Source: Lonsdalea britannica (lineage in GTDB: Bacteria; Pseudomonadota; Gammaproteobacteria; Enterobacterales; Enterobacteriaceae). From it: a stretch of 64,000 nt of DNA. Position 1 is the stretch's first letter. The number at the start of each line of letters is the position of its first letter. The translations under genes and the position numbers were made by a program. The stretch is from assembly GCF_002111595.1 (NCBI RefSeq), contig NZ_LUTN01000004.1:62001-126000 (forward strand), in the 5' to 3' direction. Shown here in pieces: positions 21,311-31,564 of this stretch. The notes under the pieces are model-generated. The model did no database searches, was not told where the DNA came from, and saw only the letters and a program-made list of their open reading frames with translations.

Positions 21311-21999
21311 CGGACTACCTCGATAAACTGAAATGCTAAGATAACCTGATTGTTTCACACTCCCGCCAGGCGGTAAACTCCTGCTTATCATCGTCTTCTT
21401 TATAATAAGACGCCGATAACCCACAGATAGAATCAAAGTTATAAACATTACCCGGCTAATATCACCGGTTTATTCACTTTTTCTGTGGACATCTTTGTGA
21501 AGAACATCATGAAGAAAGTGCGCAAACCGGTTTTCAAGGTTTCGTACGCCCATCTATAACCGTAAAAATAATGCTTTAAATTAATAGAGTTAAGTGACTT
21601 TTCTACCGTTTTTCCCCCATCGAAAACATTGCGCAGAATTCGGCCTTTTCCAAAGTGGCGAAAGATCGCACTACTGAGAGCTTATCCACAATCCCCCTCC
21701 TGATTTATGCCAAAAAACCAGCTAAACCAGCAAAAAAACCCCTCGTCAAGGCTGTAAATGGAAACAGTGCTCCAGAATTATCCCGGTTATCCCAAAAATC
21801 TGTGGATAACATGGTGTAAAATCCTGTTCATTCCCGGTGGCTTATCGTGAACAAGTCATTTCGCCCGTTAACGAGCGCGACGCCACACAGAAAAAACCAC
21901 AGGGTAATCATGCTATTATTAATTTCATCTCGTGAATGGGATGACTGAAAACTATCCCCCAACGGGAGCTGTGCTTTTTTTATACAACCCGGGAGACTT
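21311..21999. other. rppH-mutH intergenic region, site of DARS2
   Basis: A 689-bp non-coding stretch, clearly longer than a simple divergent promoter region needs. In E. coli the interval between mutH and rppH (ygdP) is the location of DARS2, a DNA element that regenerates ATP-DnaA. DnaA boxes seen here are annotated separately. Promoters for rppH and mutH must also lie here, but I cannot place them with confidence. Confidence 0.6.
21682..21809. promoter_or_regulatory. DARS2-like DnaA box cluster
   Basis: Two perfect DnaA boxes face each other: TTATCCACA at 21682-21690 and TGTGGATAA at 21801-21809. A degenerate box TTATCCCAA lies at 21787-21795, five nt before the second. Their placement in the mutH-rppH gap matches E. 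coli DARS2, which promotes ADP release from DnaA and helps time replication initiation. The IHF and Fis sites of DARS2 were not resolved by eye. Confidence 0.65.
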
Positions 22000-22686
22000 A
22001 TGAACACCCCTTCTCTCCATCGCGATCCGCCTTCTGACGAGCTGACGTTGTTACAGCGCGCCCAGTCCCTCGCCGGATATAATCTGGCTGAGCTGGCCGC
22101 GATCGCTGAACTGCCGTTGCCGGAAAATCTGAAGCGGGATAAAGGGTGGACCGGCATTTTGCTCGAGCGTTTTCTGGGCGCCAGCGCGGGCAGCAAACCG
22201 GAACAAGATTTTCCCGGTCTCGGCGTCGAGCTGAAAACGATCCCTATCGACGAACAGGGACGGCCGCTGGAGACCACCTTTGTTTGCGTCGCGCCGTTAA
22301 CGGGCAACAGCGGCGTCACCTGGGAGCGCTGCCATGTTCGCCATAAACTGACCCGGGTTCTGTGGATGCCGGTGGAAGGCGGCAGGCAAATCCCCTTGGG
22401 CGAGCGGCGCATCGGCGCACCGCTGCTGTGGAGCCCCAGTCCGGAAGAAGAGGAGCAGCTGCGTCAGGATTGGGAAGAACTGATGGATTTGATCGTACTC
22501 GGCAAGGTGGAGAGCATCACGGCCCGTCACGGCGAAGTACTGCAGCTGCGGCCCAAAGCCGCGAACAGCCGCGCCCTGACCGAAGCGGTGGGTGAACACG
22601 GACAGCCGATCATGACGCTGCCGCGTGGTTTTTATCTTAAAAAAACCTTTACCGGCCCTCTGCTCGCTCGCCACTTTCTGCTTTAA
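22000..22686 (+). CDS. mutH: DNA mismatch repair endonuclease MutH
   Basis: 228 residues (E. coli 229). MutH nicks the unmethylated strand at hemimethylated GATC sites in MutS/MutL-directed repair. The catalytic D-x(n)-E-x-K is in [13 protein letters not shown], with a second conserved [19 protein letters not shown] block upstream. A GGGAG ribosome site precedes the ATG. The reading frame is intact. Confidence 0.97.
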   Translation: MNTPSLHRDPPSDELTLLQRAQSLAGYNLAELAAIAELPLPENLKRDKGWTGILLERFLGASAGSKPEQDFPGLGVELKTIPIDEQGRPLETTFVCVAPLTGNSGVTWERCHVRHKLTRVLWMPVEGGRQIPLGERRIGAPLLWSPSPEEEEQLRQDWEELMDLIVLGKVESITARHGEVLQLRPKAANSRALTEAVGEHGQPIMTLPRGFYLKKTFTGPLLARHFLL

Positions 22687-22766
22687 TGACCACTCTTTCC
22701 TTGCCTGCCGCTACAAATAGCAGAGTATAATTATCGTTTACGTTTCATTTAAGGTGCATTGATACA

Positions 22767-23483
22767 ATGTTTGATTGGATTGCGGATCCCAATGCCTGGC
22801 TGGCGCTGGGCACACTTACCATCCTGGAAATCGTTCTCGGCATCGACAACATTATTTTCCTGTCTCTGGTTGTCGCCAAACTGCCCAAACACCATCAGAA
22901 CAAAGCCCGCCGTATCGGTTTGCTGGGCGCGATGTTGATGCGCCTGGGGCTGCTCGCCTCCATCGCGTGGGTGATAAAACTGACCAACCCGCTGTTCTAC
23001 GTTATGGATCAGGCCATTTCCGTCCGCGACCTCATCTTGTTCTTCGGGGGTCTGTTCCTTATCTGGAAATCCGGCAAAGAGATCCATGAAACCATTGATG
23101 GAAGCTCGGCAGAACATGATTCCAAGGTGCACTCCTTCTTCGGCGCCATTGTGCAAATCATGCTGCTCGATATCATTTTCAGTCTTGACTCGGTTATCAC
23201 CGCCGTCGGCCTGTCCGATCACCTGTTTATCATGATGGCCGCCGTCGTCATCGCCGTCGGCGTAATGATGCTGTCCGCCCGCCCTATCGGCGAGTTTGTC
23301 GAACGTCATCCGTCAGTCAAAATGCTGGCGCTGGCCTTCCTGATCCTGGTGGGCTTCACCTTGATTCTTGAGAGCGTGGATATTCATGTACCGAAGGGCT
23401 ACATCTACTTCGCCATGTTCTTCTCCATGATGGTGGAAACCCTCAACCTGCTACGCGGTAAGAAAGCGGCACTGCAAAAGTAA
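22767..23483 (+). CDS. ygdQ: TerC family inner-membrane protein YgdQ
   Basis: 238 residues (E. coli YgdQ 237). About seven hydrophobic helices carry the TerC-family acidic motifs EIVLGIDNIIFLSLV and IFSLDSVITAVG, thought to bind divalent metal. Its exact role is unknown; related TerC proteins are linked to manganese or tellurite. It lies 80 bp after mutH and is followed by a strong terminator. Confidence 0.92.
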   Translation: MFDWIADPNAWLALGTLTILEIVLGIDNIIFLSLVVAKLPKHHQNKARRIGLLGAMLMRLGLLASIAWVIKLTNPLFYVMDQAISVRDLILFFGGLFLIWKSGKEIHETIDGSSAEHDSKVHSFFGAIVQIMLLDIIFSLDSVITAVGLSDHLFIMMAAVVIAVGVMMLSARPIGEFVERHPSVKMLALAFLILVGFTLILESVDIHVPKGYIYFAMFFSMMVETLNLLRGKKAALQK

Positions 23484-23529
23484 TGCCCGCCTCGCCAGAG
23501 GTTTTTCACGCGAAAGAACGATAAAACAT

Positions 23530-23560
23530 AATGCCTCCGGCTCGCTGCGGAGGCATTTTT
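23530..23560 (+). terminator. terminator after ygdQ
   Basis: A perfect 10-bp stem AATGCCTCCG / CGGAGGCATT with an 8-nt loop is followed by a T run. Confidence 0.9.
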
Positions 23561-23778
23561 CAAGGCAAACCGATGAAGGGATAACCTTTGCCGCGCTGTA
23601 CGTAAAAAGTCCCCTGCGAGATCGTTGGTCTGACGCCGTCCATGCCGCCCATCGCCGACTAATTTTTTTACATTTTGCCCACCGCTTCTTTCCATGAATC
23701 TGAATATAACCTGTGACTTCCTTTGCTAAACTTGCCTTGAATTTTCAGAATTATTGCGGCCAACCTCAGGTAACCCCT

Positions 23779-23997
23779 ATGCACTCAGTTATGAAAACGC
23801 TTGTGGCGCTCAGCGTCATCACTCTGCTCGCCGGCTGCTCCAGCCATTATGTCGTCGCGACCAAAGAGGGTCAGGTCCTGCTGACCGAAGGCAAACCTCA
23901 GGTGGATGAAAGCACCGGCCTGATGATCTTTACGGATGAAGACGGGCACAAGCATGCGATCGACAACAATGACATTTCGCAGGTCGTCGAACGCTGA
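23779..23997 (+). CDS. ygdR: small lipoprotein YgdR (DUF903 family)
   Basis: 72 residues, the same as E. coli YgdR. A short signal peptide with lipobox LAGC is followed by a DUF903/YgdI-YgdR domain (YVVATKEGQVLLTEGKPQV, ISQVVER at the end). It is an envelope lipoprotein of unknown role. The start at 23779 gives the family length; a longer in-frame version from 23713 would add a non-signal extension. Confidence 0.9.
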   Translation: MHSVMKTLVALSVITLLAGCSSHYVVATKEGQVLLTEGKPQVDESTGLMIFTDEDGHKHAIDNNDISQVVER

Positions 23998-24115
23998 GGC
24001 GGAATGACGATGATGCGCCAAGAGGCTTTCCCCCTTGACGAGGCTTGGTTTATAGTCAATTGAAGGTGCTTTCAAACGCACCGGTTCCTCTTCAAATAAA
24101 AAGGAAGCTGGCACA

Positions 24116-25155
24116 ATGCAATATCATCGTATCCCTCATACTGCTCTAGAAGTCAGCGAGCTGGGACTGGGCACCATGACCTTTGGTGAACAAAACAGTG
24201 AAGCCGACGCTCACGCCCAGCTGGATCACGCCATTGCAGCCGGGGTTAACCTGATTGATACCGCCGAACTTTATCCGGTTCCTCCGCGCCCGGAAACGCA
24301 GGGGCTGACCGAAAGCTACATCGGCTCGTGGTTGAAACAGCGCGGCGGTCGCGAAAAACTGATCATTGCCTCGAAAGTCAGCGGCCCGGTACGCGGCAGC
24401 GATCACAACATTCGTCCTCAGCAGGCGCTGGATCGCAAGAATATCCGTGAAGCCTCAACGACAGCCTGACTCGGCTGAACACCGACTATATCGACCTGTA
24501 CCAGCTGCACTGGCCGCAGCGCCAAAGCAATTTCTTCGGCAAACTGAACTACCGCTATACCGACGATAAACCGGTGGTCACGCTGCTGGAAACGCTGGAA
24601 GCGCTTAACGAGCAGGTCCGGGCAGGGAAAATTCGCTACATCGGCGTCTCCAACGAAACGCCGTGGGGCGTGATGCGCTACCTGCAACTGGCGGAAAAAC
24701 ACGACTTGCCGCGCATCGTCTCTATCCAAAACCCGTACAGCCTGCTCAACCGCAGTTTTGAAGTCGGTCTGGCCGAAATCAGCCAGCATGAAGGGGTAGA
24801 GCTGCTGGCTTACTCCGCGCTGGCGTTCGGTACGCTGACCGGTAAATACCTCAACGGCGCTAAGCCAGCGGGCGCGCGGAACACCTTGTTCAGCCGTTTC
24901 ACCCGCTACAACGGACCTTATATCGAGCAGGCTATCGCAGAATATGTCGCGCTGGCGCAGCGACATGGGCTTGACCCGGCGCAAATGGCGTTGGCGTTTG
25001 TCCGACAACAGCCGTTCGTCGCCACCACGTTGCTGGGCGCCACCTCTCTCGAACAGCTACGTACCAATCTGGAGAGTCTGACGGTCACGCTGGATGAAGA
25101 GGTGTTGAACGAGTTGGAAGCCATCCACCAGCGCTTCACCTTTCCAGCGCCATAA
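24116..25155 (+). pseudogene. tas: aldo/keto reductase tas, one-base frameshift at codon 113
   Basis: Tas is an NADP(H)-dependent aldo/keto reductase first found as a suppressor of tyrosine auxotrophy. The first part (MQYHRIPHTALEVSELGLG, NLIDTAELYPV) reads to NIREA and then stops. The next frame continues LNDSLTRLNTDYIDLYQLHWP to the C-terminus HQRFTFPAP. The expected GAA GCC CTC AAC is present as GAAGCCTCAAC, one C short at 24453-24454. Restoring it gives 346 residues, exactly the E. coli Tas length. The catalytic Asp-Tyr region (DTAELY) and the NADP-binding C-terminus are intact. Expected downstream lplT-aas genes are absent. Confidence 0.9.
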
Positions 25156-25169
25156 CTTTTTTTGCATCG

Positions 25170-25194
25170 TAACAGGGCCACCTCGGCCCTGTTA
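25170..25194. terminator. bidirectional terminator between tas and the autotransporter
   Basis: A perfect 10-bp stem TAACAGGGCC / GGCCCTGTTA with a 5-nt loop lies between convergent genes; A/T-rich flanks are present on the tas side (CTTTTTTTGC). Confidence 0.8.
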
Positions 25195-25211
25195 TTGACC
25201 CGAACACCCGC

Positions 25212-28200
25212 TTAAAACGCCACGCTGACCTGCATACGTACGCCATCATCGCGGACTTTGCTGCCATGCATCCCCTGATACCCCAAAGACAAACGGGCAT
25301 GCTGACTCAGTTCCGCCGCTAACCCGGCTTGAATCAATACGGCATTTTTCGGCGTCGCCATCCCGTCAACGTTAAAATCGTCGCCCCCACGCGTGAAATG
25401 CAGCCGCGCCGCGCGCTCCCGTTCGCTCAGTCGATGCTGATACCCGATATCACCGTATAGCGACAGCGGCAGCAGCGCGGTGAAATGCATATCGCCGCGC
25501 AGTCCCAGCGTTGAAAACGCGGAAGCGGTATTTTGCGTAGTCCACCCCAACGCCGCCTCGCTGCCGGACTCCCGAGCGCCCGGCGTTTGTAGCCAGACGT
25601 AAGCCGCGTTGGCATAGGCTCTACCCCCACGTCCTGCGTGACGGAAAAACGCCGACTGCTCTCGATAAAGCCCTGCGCCAGATGGGCTTGATAATTGGCG
25701 CGAGCCTTGCCCTCCAGACCGGGTACGCGGAGCGTGCGCTGACTCGACAAATCCAGATAGCTGTAGTTAAGACCGGTGCGCCAATCCATTCCCGCCAGCT
25801 CGCCATTCAGATAGAGCGCCGCGTGATAGGCGGTGACATCGGCGCGAGACGCTCTATCGCTCACGCTGATTCGACTCTTTTCGCTGCCGACGGCGATCCC
25901 CAAAGCGCTCGACTCACCCCACTGAGCATCACCGCCCAGCAGGAAGCCGTAACCCTGATGGTCCACCGCCGCCTCATCCTGTTGACCGGATAATTTCCCG
26001 TCGTTGGACCAGGTCGTCAGCCAAAGTGGATCTTCGTGACGGGAGCGCATCGCGCCGTTGAGCGCATCGCGCACATTCTGACTCCGCTGGATCATGGCTG
26101 AGCGTGAAGCCGCATAGAACTCGCCGCTGAGGTTGTCGAAAGCATCGCGCGCCGCATCGGCCGATCTGACATTCGCTATGGCGCTATACGCCACCCCGCC
26201 CTTCAGGCTGTCGAGCGCATTCGCCGCCGCCTGCTGATTAGCCGTTGCCGCAACCTCGCTGAACTGTAAGCTGTTGCGTACCGTTTCAAGCCACGCGCCG
26301 TGGTCGCCATAACCTAAAACGTCAGTCAGAAACAAGGGCGTTTCCCCGTTGCCGCCAAGCTCCAACGCATCAAATCGACCGGATACCGTGCCGCTGGCAT
26401 CAAGCAGCCGATAGCGAGTGCCGAGCGTGCTGCGACGAAAACTGATAACTCGCACAGTACCTGCCAGAGTGGCGTTTTTCTCGACGACAAGCTGATCCGA
26501 CTGCCCTTGCGCATCAATCTCGAATTCGTAGATCGATCCCGGCGTGAAACGAACGTTGCCGACGGTGAGCGTACCGACGGAAGTCCCGGGGGCCAACGTG
26601 CCGCCCGAGTCAATAATGACAGAGCCGCCGATGTGACCGTGCCCGCCCAGCACCGCGCTCGACATGACCCAGACATCCCCCGCCAGACTGCCGCTGCCGC
26701 CAGCGCTTTTCGCCACGACCAGCCTTCCGCCCTCCACAACGGTCGGGCCGCGATAGGTGTCAACGCCCGTCAGGTACAGCGTGCCATCCCCCTGTTTACG
26801 TAAACCGACGTCCAAGTCGAACAGCGCACTGCTGGCATGAGAGTTACGCACCTGAGCGATGTCATTGCTCCAGGTGCTGTCAATCCCCTGCGTATCAACG
26901 CTGTACAGCGCGTAACGTCCGCCAAATGTGTCAGAACTCAGGTCGCCGTCGGTCAGCCTCTTACCGTCCAGTTTTCCCGGTCCCTGCACCGCTTTATAAG
27001 CGTTGACGATCCCCTGACCGAACAGCGCCTGGTAATCCTCCTGCGACATCAGCGTCATATTGCTGTCGGAAGACGCGTTCAGAATGGCGGCCCGCACCGC
27101 TTCATCGCTCATGCTGTAGAACGGATTGTTGCCCTTGAGGGAGCTCACCAGCGCGGTCATTTCCGCGTCGCTGAATGTGATGCCGCTCGCCGCCGCATAG
27201 ACTTTGATTTCCACGCCCGTCATGTTGAGGGCGCTGTCGACGTTATTGCGCGCCAACACCACGGCCCGTGGCAGCTGCGCGCCGCTGAGCGGCGTTGCGG
27301 TCGACAGCAGCACATCGGCTATCTGTTTGCCTGACAAATAGGGGAAAGCTTCGCTGACCAACGCGCCCACAGCCGCCACATAGGGGGAGGAAAACGAGGT
27401 TCCGCTGAGCGAGGAGTAATAGGTCTGATCGTAAGTCGTGTAAATATCGACGCCCGGCGCCAGCAGACTGTATTCCGTGGCCCCCTGCGCCAGATTACTG
27501 AACGACGCGATAAACGCAGGGCTGGTCGTCGGCTGCCTCGAGTCGAAAGACATGACGCTGAGCCAGTTGTTGGCAATCTTGTTCTCATACCCCGTCATAT
27601 CCAGCACGGTAGGCAACGCCGACAGCAGGGTCGGCGTCAGATGCCCCTCATTACCGGCAGAGAAAACCAGCAGCTGTCCCTGCTCCGCGTTTCGCGTCGT
27701 CAGTTCGCTGAATCCCGGTATCCAGGTGTCGTACAGTTCGCTTTGAACGTCCGCATCGTAGGAAAACAGTTCATCAGGATAAATATTGAAGCCCCAGCTG
27801 TTGTTGACGATTTTTGCTTCGGGGTACAGCGCCATGGTCGCCAGCGCGTTCGCGACACTTGATGTCGTTAAGTCGACGCCCAGAGACAAAATATTGGCGT
27901 TATAGGCGAGACCGTGTATGCCGACGTCATTTTTGGCCGCCCCTACCACGCCCGCGACTTCGTAGCCGTGTCGGTTGTACTGATTCGGCGTGGATATCCA
28001 CTGCGTGCCCTCTGCCACGCGCCCTTGGAACTCGGGGCCGCTCAAGTCGGATTGACTGTCGATGATGCCCACCGTCGCGCCTGCGCCGCTATACCCCAGC
28101 GAGTAGGCTTCCGCCGCAAACATCGCATCTAACGCGCGGCCATTGTATTGGTACTCACGAGTGCGAAAGTCGTCGGCGCTCGCCGCACTGGCGGAAAACG

Positions 28201-28303
28201 CGGGCTGCATTAATGACGTGATGATCAGACAGGCCAGCGGCGTCAGCCTGCGGCGATGTTTATCCGTACCGCCCGCACGATGCGGGTTACGAGTTCCCTT
28301 CAT
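25212..28303 (-). pseudogene. subtilisin-like autotransporter serine protease, one-base frameshift in the beta-barrel
   Basis: A type Va secretion protein of 1030 residues once one base is restored. An extended signal peptide (MKGTRNPHRAGG to PAFSASA) precedes an S8 subtilase domain. Its triad is Asp in VGIIDSQSDLSGPEF, His in NRHGYEVAGVVGA and Ser in LSGTSFSSPYVAA. A passenger linker of PATR type (VEGGRLVVAKSAGGSGSLAG) leads to a C-terminal autotransporter barrel ending MQVSVAF, the usual terminal Phe. The frame breaks at 25617-25618: the expected GAG CCC TAT GCC is read as GAGCCTATGCC, losing a C. Downstream in the correct frame are YANAAYVWLQTPGARESG and LGWTTQNTASAFSTLGLRG. As written the barrel would be incomplete. 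A GGGAGC ribosome site supports the start. It sits alone at a synteny break between tas and yggN. Confidence 0.88.
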
Positions 28304-28790
28304 AGACAGCTCCCTGTGAAACGTTGACGTTATGGTGACGCCGCGTATTAACGCCGAGCGCGCAGTTCACATGGCATTCCCCCCTGACTTTCCCACCTTG
28401 AGTGGGGCAAGCAGCCAGCGGGTTGCCGTAAAAAACAGAAATGACGTTGTACGAAATGCGGGTCACGCACGACTTCCTTCTCGGTGAAGAAAGTGGCGCA
28501 GGAACCGGGGTGAGCCAGAGGAATGAGTCAGGTTACGCGAGGCAATGATGCGATGTGCCCGCGACAAACGAAAACGCCTTTCACACTACCGCTGCATCCA
28601 TGCAATCTCGTCGCTGCTGTGGCCATTATAGGTGAGGTGCGGGCATCCAATAACGAGAACAAGATACTTTCTTTACGTAATCCTTACAGTATTGGATAAG
28701 ACATATAACGCGTTTTACACGGCGGAAAAGGCAAAGAGCTCAAGAGAGTCAGACGATAAAGCCCGAGAGGCAAGCCGAGGGTGAGTGAAC
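28304..28790. other. gene-free stretch upstream of the autotransporter
   Basis: About 490 bp without a credible reading frame. It must contain the autotransporter promoter; an AT-rich part lies near 28650-28720. I see no repeats or RNA genes. Confidence 0.5.
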
Positions 28791-28820
28791 GAAAAAAAGA
28801 AACGGGGCGCGCAGCCCCGT
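28791..28820 (-). terminator. terminator of yggN
   Basis: On the minus strand the 7-bp stem ACGGGGC / GCCCCGT is followed by TTCTTTTTTT, just downstream of the yggN stop. Confidence 0.88.
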
Positions 28821-28833
28821 CGTCTTGTGCCCG

Positions 28834-29556
28834 TTAAGGCAGGGTCTTGAGTAGCGTTTTACGCTGTTCTTCCAGACCGGTCACTCGCTGACAGACGTCG
28901 CGTCCGAAGCGCTGAAAATCCATTTCCTGATTGTTCCACTCCGTTTGAATCGCCTGCTGCAAGCCGCCCAGATTGCCCATTACGGCCTGCAACGGATTAC
29001 CGCCGCCGCCGTTCGCCATCTGTTTGACGCCCATCTCATTCAGGCTGTCCTGCAACACGCCGCCCAGCGTCTGCTGCACAATCTGGCGACCATCCTGCTC
29101 AACCTGCTTAATGGCCTGATGGTGGAAAGCCAACCCGTCAGGACGGTGCTCAATGATGCGGTTCATCTGCTGTTTGAGCTGGGTGTTGAGCGTCGTCAGA
29201 CGACCACGGACGTTGCTGTCGCTGCCGAGCTGCTGAACGATAACCTTATCCAGCGACTGACGCGCCTTTTCCAGATGTTGTTGCGCGCCCGCATCTATCC
29301 ACGGCAATTGCTCACGCAACTCTGCCTGATATTCTCTGGCCTGCCGCCGCTGTTCCGACGTCAGGGTCAGTTCGCGGTTATCTTTGACCACGTTTCCTTC
29401 CGGCGAGAATTGTAGGTTACCGCTGGCGCCCACCACCTTCACGCTTTGCGGAGTGATGATAATGTCATCCTGCGGCTGGACCGGGCATTGGTACTCCGCC
29501 TGCGCCTGCCAGGTAAAAAGAATCAGTGCACCAAAGACGAGATTACGCAACAACAT
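28834..29556 (-). CDS. yggN: DUF2884 periplasmic protein YggN
   Basis: 240 residues (E. coli YggN 239). It has a cleavable signal peptide (MLLRNLVFGALILFTWQAQA) followed by a mature protein rich in Gln and charged helices (EYQAELREQLPWIDAGAQQH, LTTLNTQLKQQMNRI). The function is unknown. It lies upstream of yggL and trmB in the opposite order of transcription to mutY, as in E. coli. Confidence 0.9.
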   Translation of the reverse strand: MLLRNLVFGALILFTWQAQAEYQCPVQPQDDIIITPQSVKVVGASGNLQFSPEGNVVKDNRELTLTSEQRRQAREYQAELREQLPWIDAGAQQHLEKARQSLDKVIVQQLGSDSNVRGRLTTLNTQLKQQMNRIIEHRPDGLAFHHQAIKQVEQDGRQIVQQTLGGVLQDSLNEMGVKQMANGGGGNPLQAVMGNLGGLQQAIQTEWNNQEMDFQRFGRDVCQRVTGLEEQRKTLLKTLP

Positions 29557-29660
29557 AGTGACTCCTGAAAAAAAGGGCGCCCAACAGGCGCCTCAACGAT
29601 AGCAGTAAAGGCGCAGGAACGAAGGTGAAAACCGTCGGCCTGCCGCCACGCGCTTCCGCT

Positions 29661-30005
29661 TTAGCCAAGGTTCGGCGGCAGATCCCACCAGATGTCGAAC
29701 AGGTCGCTGACGGTCACGTCGCTCAACTGCTGTGACTCCAGCCACTCTTTGACCAGCTGACGGTGTTCGTCCGTGCAATTGCCCAGTTTCTGCTGGCAAA
29801 CCAGTCCCTGCCACTGCAGGTAGCCGCTGCCTTCAAACGCTAGGCCGCGAGGTTCGATAACATCGTCAACAAAGCGATCCAGCAGCCCGTCGATAGCGTC
29901 TACCGATGTCCCTTCCGCGAAACGGAAGCTAACGGAGAAACCCAGTTCTTTGAATTCTTCAATGTGTAACTTTTTACGTAAACGTCGGCTGCGATTAATC
30001 GCCAT
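29661..30005 (-). CDS. yggL: YggL family protein (DUF469)
   Basis: 114 residues (E. coli 108). It starts [23 protein letters not shown] and carries the conserved GRWECQG-like region as GYLQWQGLVCQQKLGNCTDE. The family has been linked to the 50S ribosomal subunit. Its ATG shares one base with the trmB stop (TAATG), so the two are translationally coupled. Confidence 0.92.
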   Translation of the reverse strand: MAINRSRRLRKKLHIEEFKELGFSVSFRFAEGTSVDAIDGLLDRFVDDVIEPRGLAFEGSGYLQWQGLVCQQKLGNCTDEHRQLVKEWLESQQLSDVTVSDLFDIWWDLPPNLG

Positions 30006-30724
30006 TACTCTTTCCTCTCAAACATGAGATCCCAAACACCATGACCTAAACGCTGGCCACGGGCTTCAAATTTCGTTAACGGGCGTGACGCCGGACGCGG
30101 TACATAGTCCTGGCTGTCAGACAGGTTGCGATAACCGTCAAGCGCCCCCATCACTTCGAGCATGTGCTCCGCATAAGGTTCCCAGTCGGTCGCCATATGG
30201 AACACACCGCCGATGTTCAGTTTACTGCGCACCAGCTCGGCAAACGGCGGCTGAACGATGCGCCGCTTGTTGTGCCGGGCCTTGTGCCACGGATCCGGGA
30301 AGAACAGCTGTACCATGGACAGCGATCCAGCGGGGATCATGTTATCCAGGACATCCACCGCATCGTGGCACATGACCCGCAGGTTATCGATCCCGGCTTC
30401 CTGAGCGGACGCCAGACAGGCGCCTACGCCAGGCAGATGCACTTCGATGCCCAGGAAATTTTGTTCCGGGTTCTGTTCCGCCATGGTGACCAGCGAAGCG
30501 CCCATGCCGAAACCGATTTCCAGCACCACCGGCGCATCGCGTCCGAACAACGCGGTAAAGTCCAGCGCGTGGTCCTGATACTCCACGCCCATGACCGGCC
30601 ATAAGTTGTCCAGCGCCTGTTGTTGCCCTTTGGTCAATCGCCCCTGGCGACGAACGAAACTGCGAATACGCCGCAAAGGACGACCATTTTCATCAAATTC
30701 CGGAGAGATGACGTTATTGCTCAT
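30005..30724 (-). CDS. trmB: tRNA (guanine-N7-)-methyltransferase TrmB
   Basis: 239 residues, the E. coli length. It makes m7G46 in tRNA using S-adenosylmethionine. The SAM loop is [19 protein letters not shown], and the catalytic segment is [19 protein letters not shown]. It is coupled to yggL downstream. In E. coli it is divergent from mutY with a short gap; here 9 kb of fimbrial genes separate them. Confidence 0.97.
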   Translation of the reverse strand: MSNNVISPEFDENGRPLRRIRSFVRRQGRLTKGQQQALDNLWPVMGVEYQDHALDFTALFGRDAPVVLEIGFGMGASLVTMAEQNPEQNFLGIEVHLPGVGACLASAQEAGIDNLRVMCHDAVDVLDNMIPAGSLSMVQLFFPDPWHKARHNKRRIVQPPFAELVRSKLNIGGVFHMATDWEPYAEHMLEVMGALDGYRNLSDSQDYVPRPASRPLTKFEARGQRLGHGVWDLMFERKE

Positions 30725-30883
30725 AGTGCTTACACGTTGTCAGGGGTTATGAAACAAGCGCGCAGTATAATGGATACCTATGAAAAATTCTTTCCTATCT
30801 GCCGACGGTGCATTTCGGCCTTGCGGGGAGAGCGAGGCGACGGGCGCTGACCGGCCCGCGCCGCTTCGGTGTGCGCTTAACGC

Positions 30884-31477
30884 TTAGAGTAATGGGTAGA
30901 TATCGCGATGTTTGCAGCAATTCAGTTTGATCAGCGACTTTTGCCGCTGGGCATAAAGGGTCTTGACGCTTTTATTCGTTTCTTGCGCTTCATATCTGGC
31001 GCCGCGACCGGAAAGCAGACTGATAAATCCCCACATTTGTCCCCGAGCTAGCCGCGACTTAATTCGTTCCCGCTCACAGCCCTTCGCCAGATGAACGCGC
31101 TCATTGAGAAAGACGCCAAGCTGATGCATTGAGCAACCGTCTAGCGGGAACAGCACCGAGTCGATATTGTGGTAGCACATCGACAATAGCTTTAGGAGGT
31201 TGCCTCTACCGATGATCAGTAGCCGATCTTTATTCATATACAGGGTATTGCTGATATCGGAAGCAAAACGCAAGAAACGAACCAGATCGCCCACATCCTG
31301 TAAAAGGAAAATCAGGCGATCGACGTGTGGCCAGTCTGGTATCTCGGTAATGGCCTCGTCTCCCGCTTTCAGCAGTAAGTAATCCAGTCGGTAGTCCTGC
31401 GGTCGTCTATATGCGCTCAACGCGTGCTGGACTGCGGGATAGTACAAATAGCATGACGTTACCAAGAATAATTTCAT
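30884..31477 (-). CDS. probable LuxR-type helix-turn-helix regulator at the end of the fimbrial operon
   Basis: 197 residues from MKLFLVTSCYLYYPAVQHAL. I chose the ATG at 31477 because an AAGGGG ribosome site lies 9 nt upstream; an ATG at 31486 is too close to it. The C-terminal 50 residues (NKSVKTLYAQRQKSLIKLN) follow the LuxR/GerE recognition-helix pattern (KTVxxxxxxIxxKLxV), while the N-terminal two thirds match nothing I recognise and lack a clear receiver phosphorylation site. Several fimbrial operons end in or adjoin a small DNA-binding regulator, so control of the neighbouring pilus genes is inferred. It could act on other genes such as motility. Confidence 0.55.
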   Translation of the reverse strand: MKLFLVTSCYLYYPAVQHALSAYRRPQDYRLDYLLLKAGDEAITEIPDWPHVDRLIFLLQDVGDLVRFLRFASDISNTLYMNKDRLLIIGRGNLLKLLSMCYHNIDSVLFPLDGCSMHQLGVFLNERVHLAKGCERERIKSRLARGQMWGFISLLSGRGARYEAQETNKSVKTLYAQRQKSLIKLNCCKHRDIYPLL

Positions 31478-31564
31478 CTGACTCATCCCCTTTTCCCAAG
31501 TATGTGCAGACTCATCGCCGGACACGCAATCAGCCCGGACGACTGTGGATAAATAACGGTGCGC

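Noticed and set aside
21828..22412. 194-codon minus-strand open frame over mutH and its upstream region
   Set aside because: Lies opposite mutH and runs into the DARS2-like gap; composition is not protein-like.
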